From assembly GCA_965145485.1 (NCBI GenBank), contig CBCTCU010000017.1:1-51133 (forward strand): DNA of 51,133 nt. The letters run 5' to 3'. Origin of the DNA: CABQCM01 sp965145485 (GTDB taxonomy: Bacteria > Bacillota > Clostridia > Oscillospirales > Acutalibacteraceae). The notes below the pieces were generated by a model. It was given only the letters and a program-made list of their open reading frames with translations. It made no database searches and was not told the origin of the DNA. The translations under genes and the position numbers were made by a program. Each line of letters begins with the position of its first letter. Position 1 is the stretch's first letter. Positions 33,097 through 41,945 of this stretch are shown one piece after another.

Positions 33097-35307
33097 ATGT
33101 CCTGTAAGCGAACGATGTGTCTGTTGTTGTCTTTGTTCCTGATTAGCGCCGTCTATATTCCCGCGTCAGCGGATGAAACGCCGCCCCTCATCGGGGTCAA
33201 GTTCGAGGCCGCCGAATGGTCGAAATACGAAAACATTCCGGTCTCCCTTGACGCAGGACAGGGAAACGCCGCTTTCGGCGCGGGGGATGAAATCCGGTTT
33301 GAGGCGGATGTGTATTTGCCGCAAGGCATTGAGGATTGGCTGCCTGATTTCATGCAGGTGTACATCATCGGCGGCGTGAGCGGCGACCCCGGTAGGATTC
33401 ATTTTGCGGCGGACAACGATTTCTGGCTTCAGGCGGGGGCTTATCTCAACGCCGATACCGTCACGGACAATGCGCTGCACTGCCGGTACCGGACGATCAC
33501 CGACTCCTTTGTGCTGCCCGGCGAGGACGACCCGGCCATGCGCGCGTCGCTGGAGGAGGGAGGGCTTCGCTTTGGCATTATGAGCAAGTACAATCAGTTT
33601 ACTGCCGGCCAGCCTCTTTGCCTGTATGGCATCCGCATCTATAACGTGACCAAGGACAGGGTGCTCTACGAGGCAAAAGGGGAAGCGCTGCGCGATTACG
33701 CGACAGCGGCCAGCGCGCCTGTGCCCCTATACGACGCCGTCCAGCCGGTGGTGGATCAGATAGCCGCCCTTGCACCGGTTGAAAATCTGACTTTGGAAGA
33801 CGCGGCGCGGGTGGAGGCGGCCCGTGCGGCGTTTAATGCGCTGAGCGAGGATGAGCGCGCCTTTGTGGATAATTTGGACCTGCTGTCCGAGGCCGAAGCA
33901 TGGATCGCCAAATTGACAGACGATCCCTCCGATGAGGCAAAAAGGGAAGCCGAGCGGGTAGGACAACTGATTGCGGCGCTGCCAGACCCGGCCGACGTCA
34001 CCGAGGCGCATCGTGCGCAGATCGAAGAAGCCGACGCGGCGTATCGGGCGCTATCGGACGAGGTCAAAGCTCTGCTGACCAATGTCGCCCGTCTGGACGC
34101 GGCGCTCAAAGCCCTCGCTCAGCTGGGCGAGGGGGATACGCCCATCGGGGTGCAGTTTACCGCCATTGAGTGGAGCAAGTATGAGCATATTCCGGTTGTG
34201 CGTCTGGATGGGGACGGCGTGGCGTGCTTTGACCCGGGGGACGAGATCCTGTTTGAAGCAAAAGTCTGGCTTCCCGAGGGGATCGAGGACTGGATCCCCG
34301 ACTTGATGCAGGTAAGCTTTAGCGCCGGTTTGGAGCAAAACCCGTTTGATCCCAACGATATGATGCATTACGCTCAGGATGTAGAGACCTGGATTCAGGC
34401 CGCGGCTTACCTCGAGGCGGATGCGCAGCAGAGTTTTGAACCGCACTACAACTTCAAGCTTTTGACCGATAACTTCTATCTGCCAGAAGAGGACGACCCT
34501 GCCATGGCCAAGGCGTTGGCGCAAGGAGGTATGCGCATTGCGCTGCAGAGCAAGTACAACCACCTTACCGGGTACCCGCTTTACCTTTATTCCTTCAGCG
34601 TTTACAATGCGAGCAAGGACATTGTATTGTACGAGGCCTCGGGGGAAGAGCTGATGCGCTATGCCAAGGCCGAAAGCGAGCCCTCGTATCTCTACGACGT
34701 CATTCAGCCTGTTGTCGATCAAATCGCCGCTTTACCGGCGGTGGAGGATGTCACGCTGGAGGATAAGGCGCAGGTTGAGGCGGCCCGCGCGACGGTGAAT
34801 GCGCTGAGTGAGGACGATCAGTCGCTGATCGATAACCTGGCGACCCTAGTTCGGCTGGAGGCGAAGCTCTCCCAGCTTGGGGACGATGGCAACGAGGATG
34901 AGGAAAAAGCCAAGCAGGTCGCCGACATGATTGCGGCTTTGCCGGAGGTAGAGGATATCACGCAGGAGCACCGGGAAGCGGTGGAGGCGGCAGACAGCGC
35001 ATACAACGCCCTGACGCCGGCGCAGAAGGCCCTTGTGGACACTTCGGCTGTCGCAAAGCTCGAGGCCGCCAAAGAGAAGCTCAATCAACCCGAGCCGGAA
35101 ATTGCCTGGGGTAATCTCAACGACGACTCCAAGGTGGATGCCTCCGACGCTTTGTTGGTTTTGCAGTATTCGGTAGAGCTGACCTCCCTCGATGAACAGC
35201 AGCAGCTTGCGGCCGATGTCAGCCGCGACGGGAAGATCGACGCCACCGACGCTTTGTATATCCTGCAATTTTCCGTACAGCTGATCGATCAGCTCCCAGT
35301 TGCCTGA
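33097..35307 (+). CDS. Secreted dockerin protein with duplicated modules
   Basis: The 736-aa protein has a signal peptide (to about PASA) and two copies of a beta-rich module of about 190 aa (openings IGVKFEAAEWSKYENIPV and IGVQFTAIEWSKYEHIPV). Each is followed by two FIVAR-like three-helix repeats (VQPVVDQIAALAPVE..., ALSEDERAFVDNL). The C-terminal dockerin has the loops NLNDDSKVDASD and DVSRDGKIDATD. It is likely a binding or structural cellulosome-type component; I see no catalytic motif. ATG 33097 follows AAAAGGAG; the GTG at 33088 overlaps that site. It is in an operon with the glycosidase-like gene, and both can probably dock to a cohesin scaffold encoded elsewhere. Confidence 0.85.
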   Translation: MSCKRTMCLLLSLFLISAVYIPASADETPPLIGVKFEAAEWSKYENIPVSLDAGQGNAAFGAGDEIRFEADVYLPQGIEDWLPDFMQVYIIGGVSGDPGRIHFAADNDFWLQAGAYLNADTVTDNALHCRYRTITDSFVLPGEDDPAMRASLEEGGLRFGIMSKYNQFTAGQPLCLYGIRIYNVTKDRVLYEAKGEALRDYATAASAPVPLYDAVQPVVDQIAALAPVENLTLEDAARVEAARAAFNALSEDERAFVDNLDLLSEAEAWIAKLTDDPSDEAKREAERVGQLIAALPDPADVTEAHRAQIEEADAAYRALSDEVKALLTNVARLDAALKALAQLGEGDTPIGVQFTAIEWSKYEHIPVVRLDGDGVACFDPGDEILFEAKVWLPEGIEDWIPDLMQVSFSAGLEQNPFDPNDMMHYAQDVETWIQAAAYLEADAQQSFEPHYNFKLLTDNFYLPEEDDPAMAKALAQGGMRIALQSKYNHLTGYPLYLYSFSVYNASKDIVLYEASGEELMRYAKAESEPSYLYDVIQPVVDQIAALPAVEDVTLEDKAQVEAARATVNALSEDDQSLIDNLATLVRLEAKLSQLGDDGNEDEEKAKQVADMIAALPEVEDITQEHREAVEAADSAYNALTPAQKALVDTSAVAKLEAAKEKLNQPEPEIAWGNLNDDSKVDASDALLVLQYSVELTSLDEQQQLAADVSRDGKIDATDALYILQFSVQLIDQLPVA

Positions 35308-35375
35308 TCTTTTCCCGGTGCGGCGTACCGCGGATGGGGCTGGAACCGCCCTTGCAGCGGCATGCCGCCAGCAAG

Positions 35376-35414
35376 GCCCCAAGCGGGGTGGAAAGCTTGG
35401 GGCGTGCGCCCTTT
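35376..35414 (+). terminator. Terminator of the dockerin operon
   Basis: GCCCCAAGC at 35376-35384 pairs perfectly with GCTTGGGGC at 35395-35403, followed after a few bases by CCCTTTTATC. Confidence 0.6.
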
Positions 35415-35588
35415 TATCCTGGAGCGGGATGGTTTTTGCTTTCTTTCCCGCGATGCACAAGAAGGTTTCTTCATCCCCCAACGGGGAGAAGCGATCGTAC
35501 AAGGCATATTGTTTTTCACAAGGAACAACCCCCATCCCGCGGCCGGTTTGCCGTGAGATGGGGGTTGCAGTTTGCGGGATGCCAGCAG

Positions 35589-36110
35589 TTAAGAACGGGC
35601 GAACAGCCGTTTCTCCACCGGGCGCAAAGCGCAATAGAGGGGCAGGCCCAGCCCATAGCAAACCGCCAACTGGCCGAGCCCGACCGTCAACGCCGAGTAG
35701 AGGAAGGCGGCGATGGAAGCGCCCGGGGCAAGCAGGGTGATTTCCGCGCCGACGATGATGGCGTTGAATAGCACGGGGGGAAGCGGGGCAAGAATGGGCA
35801 CGCCGTGCAGCCGTACCCCGCGCAAAGCGCGGGTGCATCCGGCCGCCAGCAGGGTGGCCGAGGCACCACAGACGATGTCCAGCCAGCCTAAGGGGCTGGT
35901 GATATTGCCGATCATACAGCCGATGAGAAGGCCGGGGACAGCGGCCGGCGTGAAGACCGGCAGAATTGTCAGAGCCTCGCTAAAGCGGAATTGAACCGGT
36001 CCATAGGCAAGGTTGAGCGCGCCGGCGGCAAAGGTCATGGCCGCATACAACGCGGCAATGATGGCGCACTGGGTCACCCAGCGGATCGATTTGGTTGCGG
36101 ACGATTTCAT
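35589..36110 (-). CDS. queT: QueT-family transporter S component
   Basis: A 173-aa membrane protein with five to six helices. ALNLAYGPVQFRFSEALTILPVF is cut here to its key motif YGPVQFRFSEAL, the hallmark of QueT (DUF988), an ECF S component for queuosine precursors (preQ1/preQ0 or queuine). ATG 36110 follows AAAGGAG. A bulged hairpin (about GTGAG...CTCAC, 36142-36163) lies in the leader, but I cannot recognise a preQ1 aptamer. The energising ECF module is not in the window. Confidence 0.88.
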   Translation of the reverse strand: MKSSATKSIRWVTQCAIIAALYAAMTFAAGALNLAYGPVQFRFSEALTILPVFTPAAVPGLLIGCMIGNITSPLGWLDIVCGASATLLAAGCTRALRGVRLHGVPILAPLPPVLFNAIIVGAEITLLAPGASIAAFLYSALTVGLGQLAVCYGLGLPLYCALRPVEKRLFARS

Positions 36111-36292
36111 TGTAAAGAAGCTCCTTTCCTGGACAAAGCCGTGAGAAAACGACGGTTTTTGCTCACAGCGGCGGATGTGCTGTGCAAGGACAGCAGGGGT
36201 TTTCGGGATACCGGGCCGGCGGCGAAAATGGATTCTCTGCTTCGCGCCGGGATCACGATAGGGGAAGACGCCGGCGCTTGTCCCTCCCCGGC

Positions 36293-37126
36293 TTACCGGC
36301 GCGGCTTAGGCCGGCGCTTGCGCTGCCAGGCCGTCTCCCGCTTGCGGCGATGATACTCCCGTGAAATGGAGAATACCAGCCAGAAGACCACGGCCACCCC
36401 CAACGCGCAGAGCACCCACAGCAGCACCTTGACCACCGTCAGCTTGGTGCTTTCCACATCCAGCGAAAGGCCGGTCACCTCAAATTCCAGGGATTGAAAT
36501 ACATTCTCAAATTGCTCGACCACACCGCTGAGGAGCCGGCCGGAGGGATCGGACAGACTCAGCGTCAGATAATTGCCGTTGAGAATGGTCACGTAATATA
36601 TGGTCTTTTCCTGCCCGCCGACCGCGCCATACGACGCGGCCCCGGAGGAGGATTCATCGGATGGGTCGCTGACCCGGAAAAAGAGCGCCCCGCCCCGCTC
36701 GATCGTCTGTACCTCTTTGCCCTGCTCGATGGCGTCGCCCAGCAGAAGGGTGCGAAACCGGTCCTGCTCGTCCAGCGTCAGGTCGATCAAATTCCCCGCG
36801 CCCTGGGAAGACGCGTCGGTCATGCGGGTCATGGAGATTTCAAAGTCCCGCCCAGGCGGCAGGGCAATGAAGATGCACCCCTGGTCAAAGTAAGGGCGGA
36901 TATCCTCGGGGCTTTTTCCGGCGCGGCGCAGCAGGTCGCTTTGCGCGTCGAGGTTGTCCGCCGTGATGATGGTATAAGCGTCGGGCAGGGTGGCGGTGAC
37001 GTCCCCGCTTTGCAGGGTGACCGCCCCGGCCGAAAGACTAAAAAGGCATGCCGCCAGCAGCGCGCACACCCCCCGCCAAAGGCCGCGGGATGGGCCGCGA
37101 TGTGCGCAGGGTATGATTCCGGCCAT
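36293..37126 (-). CDS. Exported single-pass membrane protein, 277 aa
   Basis: A signal sequence (about 15-35, ending SAGA) is followed by an extracytoplasmic domain of about 180 aa (LQSGDVTATLPDAYTIIT...), then one membrane helix (about 232-255, VLLWVLCALGVAVVFWLVF) and a basic cytoplasmic tail (RRKRETAWQRKRRPKPRR). The family is not recognised. The topology, outside domain plus basic inner tail, is common in Clostridia for small envelope proteins. The start follows GAAGGGAGGG. It is a lone gene. Confidence 0.85.
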   Translation of the reverse strand: MAGIIPCAHRGPSRGLWRGVCALLAACLFSLSAGAVTLQSGDVTATLPDAYTIITADNLDAQSDLLRRAGKSPEDIRPYFDQGCIFIALPPGRDFEISMTRMTDASSQGAGNLIDLTLDEQDRFRTLLLGDAIEQGKEVQTIERGGALFFRVSDPSDESSSGAASYGAVGGQEKTIYYVTILNGNYLTLSLSDPSGRLLSGVVEQFENVFQSLEFEVTGLSLDVESTKLTVVKVLLWVLCALGVAVVFWLVFSISREYHRRKRETAWQRKRRPKPRR

Positions 37127-37581
37127 GGTCTACCCTCCCTTCGTTTGCTAAACATGATTATTATACAGGATTCCCATCGAAAAGTAAACGATAAGTTGCC
37201 GGGCGAAAAAATCGCAATTTTCCCATCGGCCAGTGACGCATCGGTTGGCAAGGCCCGACGCAGAGCCGAAATTGATGGCCCGGTGTGGCTGTTGGTGCGC
37301 CTGATTTCCGTACGGCGCTCCGGCTTCCGGATGCAAAAGCGCCTTGTGGCACTGGGCCGCGGCTCCCTCGCCGGGGATGTGCGGGAAAATCCCCTTGCAT
37401 GCTGACGTATGCTGTGCTATCATGAGCCCAAAGCGTCACGGCACGCTTTGCGCAGCATGGTAGGCCCGTTTGCAGGCGGTTTATAATATCATAGCAATAG
37501 AATGTCTAGATGCTTTGATGAAAAAGAAAAGGGCAGCCGCAGGGGGACAAGGCGGCGTGGATGGACAAGGGAGGATTTTTT
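37127..37581. other. Intergenic stretch, little visible
   Basis: Contains an AAAGCGT/ACGCTTT 7-bp hairpin near 37429-37448 and an isolated TATAAT at 37482 without a matching -35. Both flanking genes point away. No gene is supported. Confidence 0.4.
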
Positions 37582-38199
37582 ATGACGATGAAAGAGCGCA
37601 TGATAGGCGGCATGCTCTATCGGGTCAATGAGGAGCTGTACGAGGAGCTGCTTCGCGCCCGGAAATTGCAGCGGCTGTTTAACAGCACCACCGAGGAGCA
37701 GGCCGATTACCGCGTACAGCTGCTCAAGGAACTGTTTGGCTCCACCGGAGAGGAGATTCATATTGAGCCGACCTTCCGGTGCGATTACGGCAGCAATATT
37801 TCGGTCGGCGACCATTTTTATGCCAACTTTGACTGTGTGATACTCGACGTATGCCCGGTTACCATTGGAAATAACGTCATGCTTGGGCCGCAGGTGGGAA
37901 TCTATACCCCGGTGCATCCTCTTGACGCGGGGGTGCGTTCCACCCTGGTGGAGGCCGGCCGGCCCATCGAGATCGGGGATGACGTCTGGATCGGCGGCCA
38001 CGCTGTGATCAACGGTGGCGTTACCATTGGCAGCGGCACGGTGATCGGCTCCGGGTCGGTGGTGACAAAGTCCATCCCTTCGGGCGTTTTGGCCGTCGGG
38101 AACCCCTGCCGCGTGCTGCGCGAGCTGACGCAGGAGGACACCGCCTACTGGCAGCGGCAGAAAGAGGAATTCGACCTTGCCATGAGGGAGACGAAGTGA
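37582..38199 (+). CDS. Sugar O-acetyltransferase, maltose acetyltransferase type
   Basis: A 205-aa left-handed beta-helix (hexapeptide repeat) acyltransferase of the LacA/Maa/NodL group. An N-terminal helical Mac domain (MTMKERMIGGMLYRVNEEL) precedes repeats such as ISVGDHF, VTIGNNV, IEIGDDVWIGGHAVI and VTIGSGTVIGSGSVV; His112 in YTPVHPLD is the catalytic base. It transfers acetyl from acetyl-CoA to sugar hydroxyls in the cytosol. ATG 37582 follows AGGGAGGA; the ATG at 37561 has no site. Confidence 0.93.
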   Translation: MTMKERMIGGMLYRVNEELYEELLRARKLQRLFNSTTEEQADYRVQLLKELFGSTGEEIHIEPTFRCDYGSNISVGDHFYANFDCVILDVCPVTIGNNVMLGPQVGIYTPVHPLDAGVRSTLVEAGRPIEIGDDVWIGGHAVINGGVTIGSGTVIGSGSVVTKSIPSGVLAVGNPCRVLRELTQEDTAYWQRQKEEFDLAMRETK

Positions 38200-38377
38200 C
38201 GGGGGCGCGCCCTGGTTACCGCCCGTGCAGAGCGGTTGGAGGATGCACAGCCGATGGCTGCGAGTCGCATGACGGGCGTCACGGCATCGGCGTGTAGCGA
38301 GGGACGAAACCCAGAGAAGTACTGCAAAAGGCCGTACCATTCCTTTGAGTGGGATAAGGACGTTTGTGAGAAAAGCG

Positions 38378-38402
38378 GGATCGCAATAAACAGGCAGGCG
38401 GA
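38378..38402 (+). repeat. Left copy of 25-bp inverted repeat flanking the toroid gene
   Basis: GGATCGCAATAAACAGGCAG continues to CGGA; it matches the reverse complement of 39554-39578 at 23 of 25 positions. The two copies bracket the A+T-rich gene at 38510-39427. Confidence 0.7.
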
Positions 38403-38425
38403 AAAAGGGATAATCACATAAGGAC

Positions 38426-38472
38426 GTAAAAATACCCCCGAAAGAAAGACGAGCTTTTCTTTCGGGGGTATT
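38426..38472 (-). terminator. 16-bp hairpin terminator, mainly for the toroid gene
   Basis: The arm 38431-38446 pairs perfectly with 38457-38472 (AATACCCCCG... with ...CGGGGGTATT). On the minus strand it is followed by TTTTACG, fitting the end of the gene at 38510; it may also stop plus-strand readthrough. Confidence 0.85.
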
Positions 38473-38509
38473 ACTTTGCATAACATAATATGTATCTTTG
38501 GTAGTACTT

Positions 38510-39427
38510 CTATATTTTTCTCATATTTTCAAGATAAAGCAAATTAACCAATACGCCATTGCTTTTCCACCAATTTTTTGCTATTGCCCATTGCTCAGGG
38601 TAATCATTCCATCCCCAAGGTATAGTCCACGAGCCGTCAGAAAGTTGTGTTTTTACAATAAATTCACACTCATAATCAGCGATCTCTTTATTATCAGCAT
38701 AAAAGATACTATCTTTACTGTTAAAAAACTGCGATGGTTTGCAAACATAATAAGTTTCCCATTCTGATTTGTTTTGCGTAATACTGTTCTGAACTTGCTC
38801 TATCAGTTTCGCTTTTAACGCTGACATGTCAATGATATCCGTCTGTTTTGATTCCTCAATATATTCATGTAGTCTTATATAACAAAGAACTGTATGCATA
38901 TCATCTAAGAATCCTTGAGAAATATATGCTTCATACGCTTCTTTTGCAATTTGGCAACCGAGTTTATATAAATCGCTATCCTTATCTGCAAATTTAATAA
39001 TAAATCCGGCAAGGCAAGCTGTAGGATTATAATCACCATTACCTGTGGTGTCGCTTTCAGTATGCCACCAAGGTGCATGGGGATAATCATTATTGCTTTT
39101 TATAGCATTATACCAAAATTCACCCTCAAAATCTTTACCGCTTGCAAGATATTGAAGCACACCTTTAATCATTGAATGATTAGCATCGGCAAAGCCAATT
39201 TCTCGTAAAATTTCCGTTGCACACCACGTTTGTATGGGTGAGGAATTTGGATTCCATGCATCAGCTTCTAATGCGTGACCGAAGCCGCCATCTTCATTTT
39301 GATAATAAGAAAGTGCATTTAATACTGCCTCTCTGCTTCCGTTTTCAAAATGGTATTGCCACCTTGCCAAATCAAGCGGTCTTGCGTTTCGATAGATAAA
39401 TTCCCTTGCTTTTTTTAACGTATCCAT
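38510..39427 (-). CDS. Alpha-alpha toroid (prenyltransferase/squalene-cyclase-like) protein
   Basis: A 305-aa soluble protein with repeated motifs typical of alpha-alpha toroid folds: YYQNEDGGFGHALEADAWNPNSS, shown here by its core NEDGGFGHALEAD (about 44-56), and LSDGSWTIPWGW near the C-terminus. These QxxDGSW-like turns occur in terpene cyclases, prenyltransferases and related sugar-active toroids. Without DxDD or zinc-ligand motifs that I can recognise, the reaction is unknown. The gene is much richer in A+T than its neighbours (about 32% G+C in a sampled line), and imperfect inverted repeats flank it, so recent transfer is likely. The start is ATG 39427, preceded by GAGGTGCTGAT. Confidence 0.8.
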   Translation of the reverse strand: MDTLKKAREFIYRNARPLDLARWQYHFENGSREAVLNALSYYQNEDGGFGHALEADAWNPNSSPIQTWCATEILREIGFADANHSMIKGVLQYLASGKDFEGEFWYNAIKSNNDYPHAPWWHTESDTTGNGDYNPTACLAGFIIKFADKDSDLYKLGCQIAKEAYEAYISQGFLDDMHTVLCYIRLHEYIEESKQTDIIDMSALKAKLIEQVQNSITQNKSEWETYYVCKPSQFFNSKDSIFYADNKEIADYECEFIVKTQLSDGSWTIPWGWNDYPEQWAIAKNWWKSNGVLVNLLYLENMRKI

Positions 39428-39553
39428 ATCAGCACCTCAAAGAGTATAAATCAATAACCGGATATTTTATGCTACGGCTTATGCTTTAGCAAGCAGGGAA
39501 TTTGTATTGCACAAATTCCAAAAGCAAGTCCTTCCTTATCGGGCGTTCGCAAA

Positions 39554-39578
39554 TCCGTCTGCCTGTTTATTGTGATCC
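39554..39578 (-). repeat. Right copy of 25-bp inverted repeat flanking the toroid gene
   Basis: Reverse complement of 38378-38402 with two mismatches. The stretch 39428-39764 around it has no supported gene, although an 88-codon minus-strand frame (39472-39738) covers it without a ribosome binding site. Confidence 0.7.
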
Positions 39579-39764
39579 TAAAACGTTCGCATACCATGAC
39601 ACGCCGGACGCTGTGAGAGCCGTCTGGTGTGCGAGACGGTGATATCATGGCTATTGCCCAATCGGGCTTGTCCGTTGTTGCCGTATCCATCCGGGGCATC
39701 GCGTACCCTGGGGAATCAACCTGGCAAGTGTGTTCCATTCACCGTTGCTTTGAGACCGATGGCA

Positions 39765-40250
39765 TCAATCAGTATCGTTTTTATGAAATCGCCGGCAACA
39801 TGCCACGTAGACCGCCATGTATAAAACGCCGTTGAGCATCAGGATGGGCAGCGACGCCAGAAATATATTGGGAATCCAGTAGGTCAGGGGCGTGAATCCT
39901 CCGACCAAAAACATGAGAAGATTACCGTCAATGTTAGGATAGCCCACCCCAATCAGACAGAGGAAAAAGTGAAAGACCTGCAATATCGCGGCCTTTTTCA
40001 GGCCGGCGTGGAAGCTGTCCGACCGATCCTGGCAGTCGCTAAGCGCCTCGTTGTACCAGATGACGCCCATGTAAATGGTATAGGGGATCCACATTGCCAG
40101 GGCTGAGACCGCAGCCAGCAATTCCCGTTGATATTGAAGGCTGAACCACCCTAACTGATAGGAGAAAACATAGAAAAACAAAAAAGAAATCGTCCATGCC
40201 AGCAGCATCCCCACGATGCTGTTAAAGATCAGCTTTACCACTCTTTTCAT
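39765..40250 (-). CDS. Four-helix membrane protein, 161 aa
   Basis: The product has four hydrophobic segments (about 8-30, 45-65, 85-105 and 125-150) with a short polar loop containing EALSDCQDRSDSFHAG. No family is recognised and no catalytic motif stands out. ATG 40250 follows AAGGAGACG. It stands alone on the minus strand. Its neighbours on the plus strand are membrane-anchored too, but no functional link is visible. Confidence 0.75.
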   Translation of the reverse strand: MKRVVKLIFNSIVGMLLAWTISFLFFYVFSYQLGWFSLQYQRELLAAVSALAMWIPYTIYMGVIWYNEALSDCQDRSDSFHAGLKKAAILQVFHFFLCLIGVGYPNIDGNLLMFLVGGFTPLTYWIPNIFLASLPILMLNGVLYMAVYVACCRRFHKNDTD

Positions 40251-40518
40251 GGTATCGTCTCCTTATGCTTCGGACGAATCCTTGCGGGATGGCGGAGTGA
40301 ATTCCATTCATTGGAATAATAATACCATAATCTTGCAAAAAAAGCAATGGATTTTTGGCTTTTATCACCAGATTTTTACACTTGCGGCGACTAAGTTTGA
40401 TACGGGAAAGACGTTTGTCCACAGGATGGAAGCCATTTTTGCTTTCGCTGGACGTTTACACCCGCAGGCGAAAACGTGAAATAGTGGTAAAATTTATCTT
40501 TCAACTGTTATAAAATCG
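40251..40518. other. A+T-rich divergent intergenic region
   Basis: Between the four-helix gene and the promoter at 40519 no gene is seen. TTCCA/TGGAA form a small inverted repeat near 40304-40318, upstream of the minus-strand gene. Confidence 0.35.
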
Positions 40519-40547
40519 TTGACTTTGTCATGGTTATGTAGTATAGT
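40519..40547 (+). promoter_or_regulatory. Promoter of the Sigma_reg_C-like gene pair
   Basis: TTGACT (40519-40524), 17 bases, TATAGT (40542-40547). It leaves a long leader of about 225 bases before ATG 40779, in which I see no known riboswitch. Confidence 0.7.
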
Positions 40548-40778
40548 TTGCATAAAAGATTGCAAAAAAGAAACAAGATGATTTGGCATACCGATTGCCG
40601 GATGGCCGCTGGTTCCATACCGTTTCGCTTTATGGCCGTCCTGACGCCCGATGATCGTTGTTATCCAATTGGGCTGTCGAAAAAATGCGCCGGGCGATAC
40701 CCGCGCCCCCGATTGGGCGTCGGGCAGGTTTTGGAGTAAGCAGCGTTTGTACCAGATTCCTTATTTGAGGTGATACCA

Positions 40779-41654
40779 ATGGAAAAGCGTGTGTTTCGGA
40801 TTGTCGTCGTGATTCTCGTCAGCATTCCCATCCTGATTTTTGGCAGCGACGCCCTGATGGGCAATATATTTTATAATCCACTGAGAAACAGTTCGGTCAG
40901 CCAAGGGGTATTCAATGCCGCTGTACACACGATGATTCCGAGCGCTTCGCTTTCCGGTATGTCTACCAGTGGATATCGGTCTTATTTGCATTATTCCCAT
41001 TATAAACAATTGTTTTCCGTCCATGAAATATCCCGTAACCGGGATATCAACCAAAATTATCTGATCGAGGGAATGTTTGAGTACCGCTTTGGGCAGATCA
41101 CGGCCGAATATGAGGTCTACCCCGAAAAACAGATCGTGTTTACCCAGGGGCATTATTTTTACCCGGACGCTTTGGACAGCAGCCAACTGGACGCCGACCA
41201 GTATTATATGGCCAACCTGGCTTTTCCCGAGGGCATGCCGTTATGGGAGTTCGAGGAGCTTGCCGTGGACTGCTTCCAGTCAAGGGATACCCCGCTATGC
41301 ATCCGGGCAATGATCAAAACCAGTATTTTTAAAGACGACGTCGCACTCGGCGTGGGAGGGCACTTAGCTTATATTCTTACGGATAACGAGTATGTAAAAA
41401 ACAACACGGCGATACAGCTGGACATCAATTTTTCCAAGGGGCTGGAATATTTGGCCGAAAACCAGCGGCACGCCGACGTCTTTTTTGATAGCGGGATATT
41501 TGGCGACGTTTACGTTGATTTTTCACAGCGATTGGAGTACGTCAAGGACCACGGCAAACAGTGTATCGGCATGATGGTGTTTGCCCAGGGGAGCTATATC
41601 CAGCAGCTTACACAGGATTCCCGCTGTGTTCTGGTGGATGCGTATCCCGACTGA
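40779..41654 (+). CDS. Membrane-anchored Sigma_reg_C-like protein, copy 1
   Basis: A 291-aa protein with one N-terminal membrane helix (about 7-27) and an outside domain. The C-terminal part (RLEYVKDHGKQCIGMMVFAQGSYIQQL, cited by its core LEYVKDHGKQCIGMMVFAQG) resembles the anti-sigma-factor C-terminal domain, where LEYLEENGIKVYGAVVTGP is typical. No zinc-binding anti-sigma N-terminal domain or sigma factor is nearby, so control of a sigma factor is doubtful. ATG 40779 follows GAGGTGAT. The paralogue at 41946 is about half identical by eye and nearly identical at the C-terminus. Confidence 0.8.
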   Translation: MEKRVFRIVVVILVSIPILIFGSDALMGNIFYNPLRNSSVSQGVFNAAVHTMIPSASLSGMSTSGYRSYLHYSHYKQLFSVHEISRNRDINQNYLIEGMFEYRFGQITAEYEVYPEKQIVFTQGHYFYPDALDSSQLDADQYYMANLAFPEGMPLWEFEELAVDCFQSRDTPLCIRAMIKTSIFKDDVALGVGGHLAYILTDNEYVKNNTAIQLDINFSKGLEYLAENQRHADVFFDSGIFGDVYVDFSQRLEYVKDHGKQCIGMMVFAQGSYIQQLTQDSRCVLVDAYPD

Positions 41655-41945
41655 GACAGGCCAACCGATTCCCCGGCAAGGTGTGGCGATTTCAGCGGCG
41701 CGTGGAAGAAATCCCCTCGGTTGGAGACATTGAGAACGGGGGAAGGGATGGGATAGTACGGCACCAGGATGCGCCATACCGACAACCGTTATCGCAGATT
41801 CGATAAGGGGATACGTCTCGCCCCCATCCTTTGCTATGTGCATTGACGATAGCGGCGGAGCCGTTCGTTGAGCGCCAATGGTGGGATTGGAAGCGGCCGG
41901 GATGATGCGGGAGAATACCAAATCTAAGGCTTGAGGGGGATATCG

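Noticed and set aside
36111..36290. preQ1 riboswitch before queT
   Set aside because: Neither the preQ1-I nor the preQ1-II conserved sequence is visible; only a bulged GTGAG/CTCAC hairpin is present.
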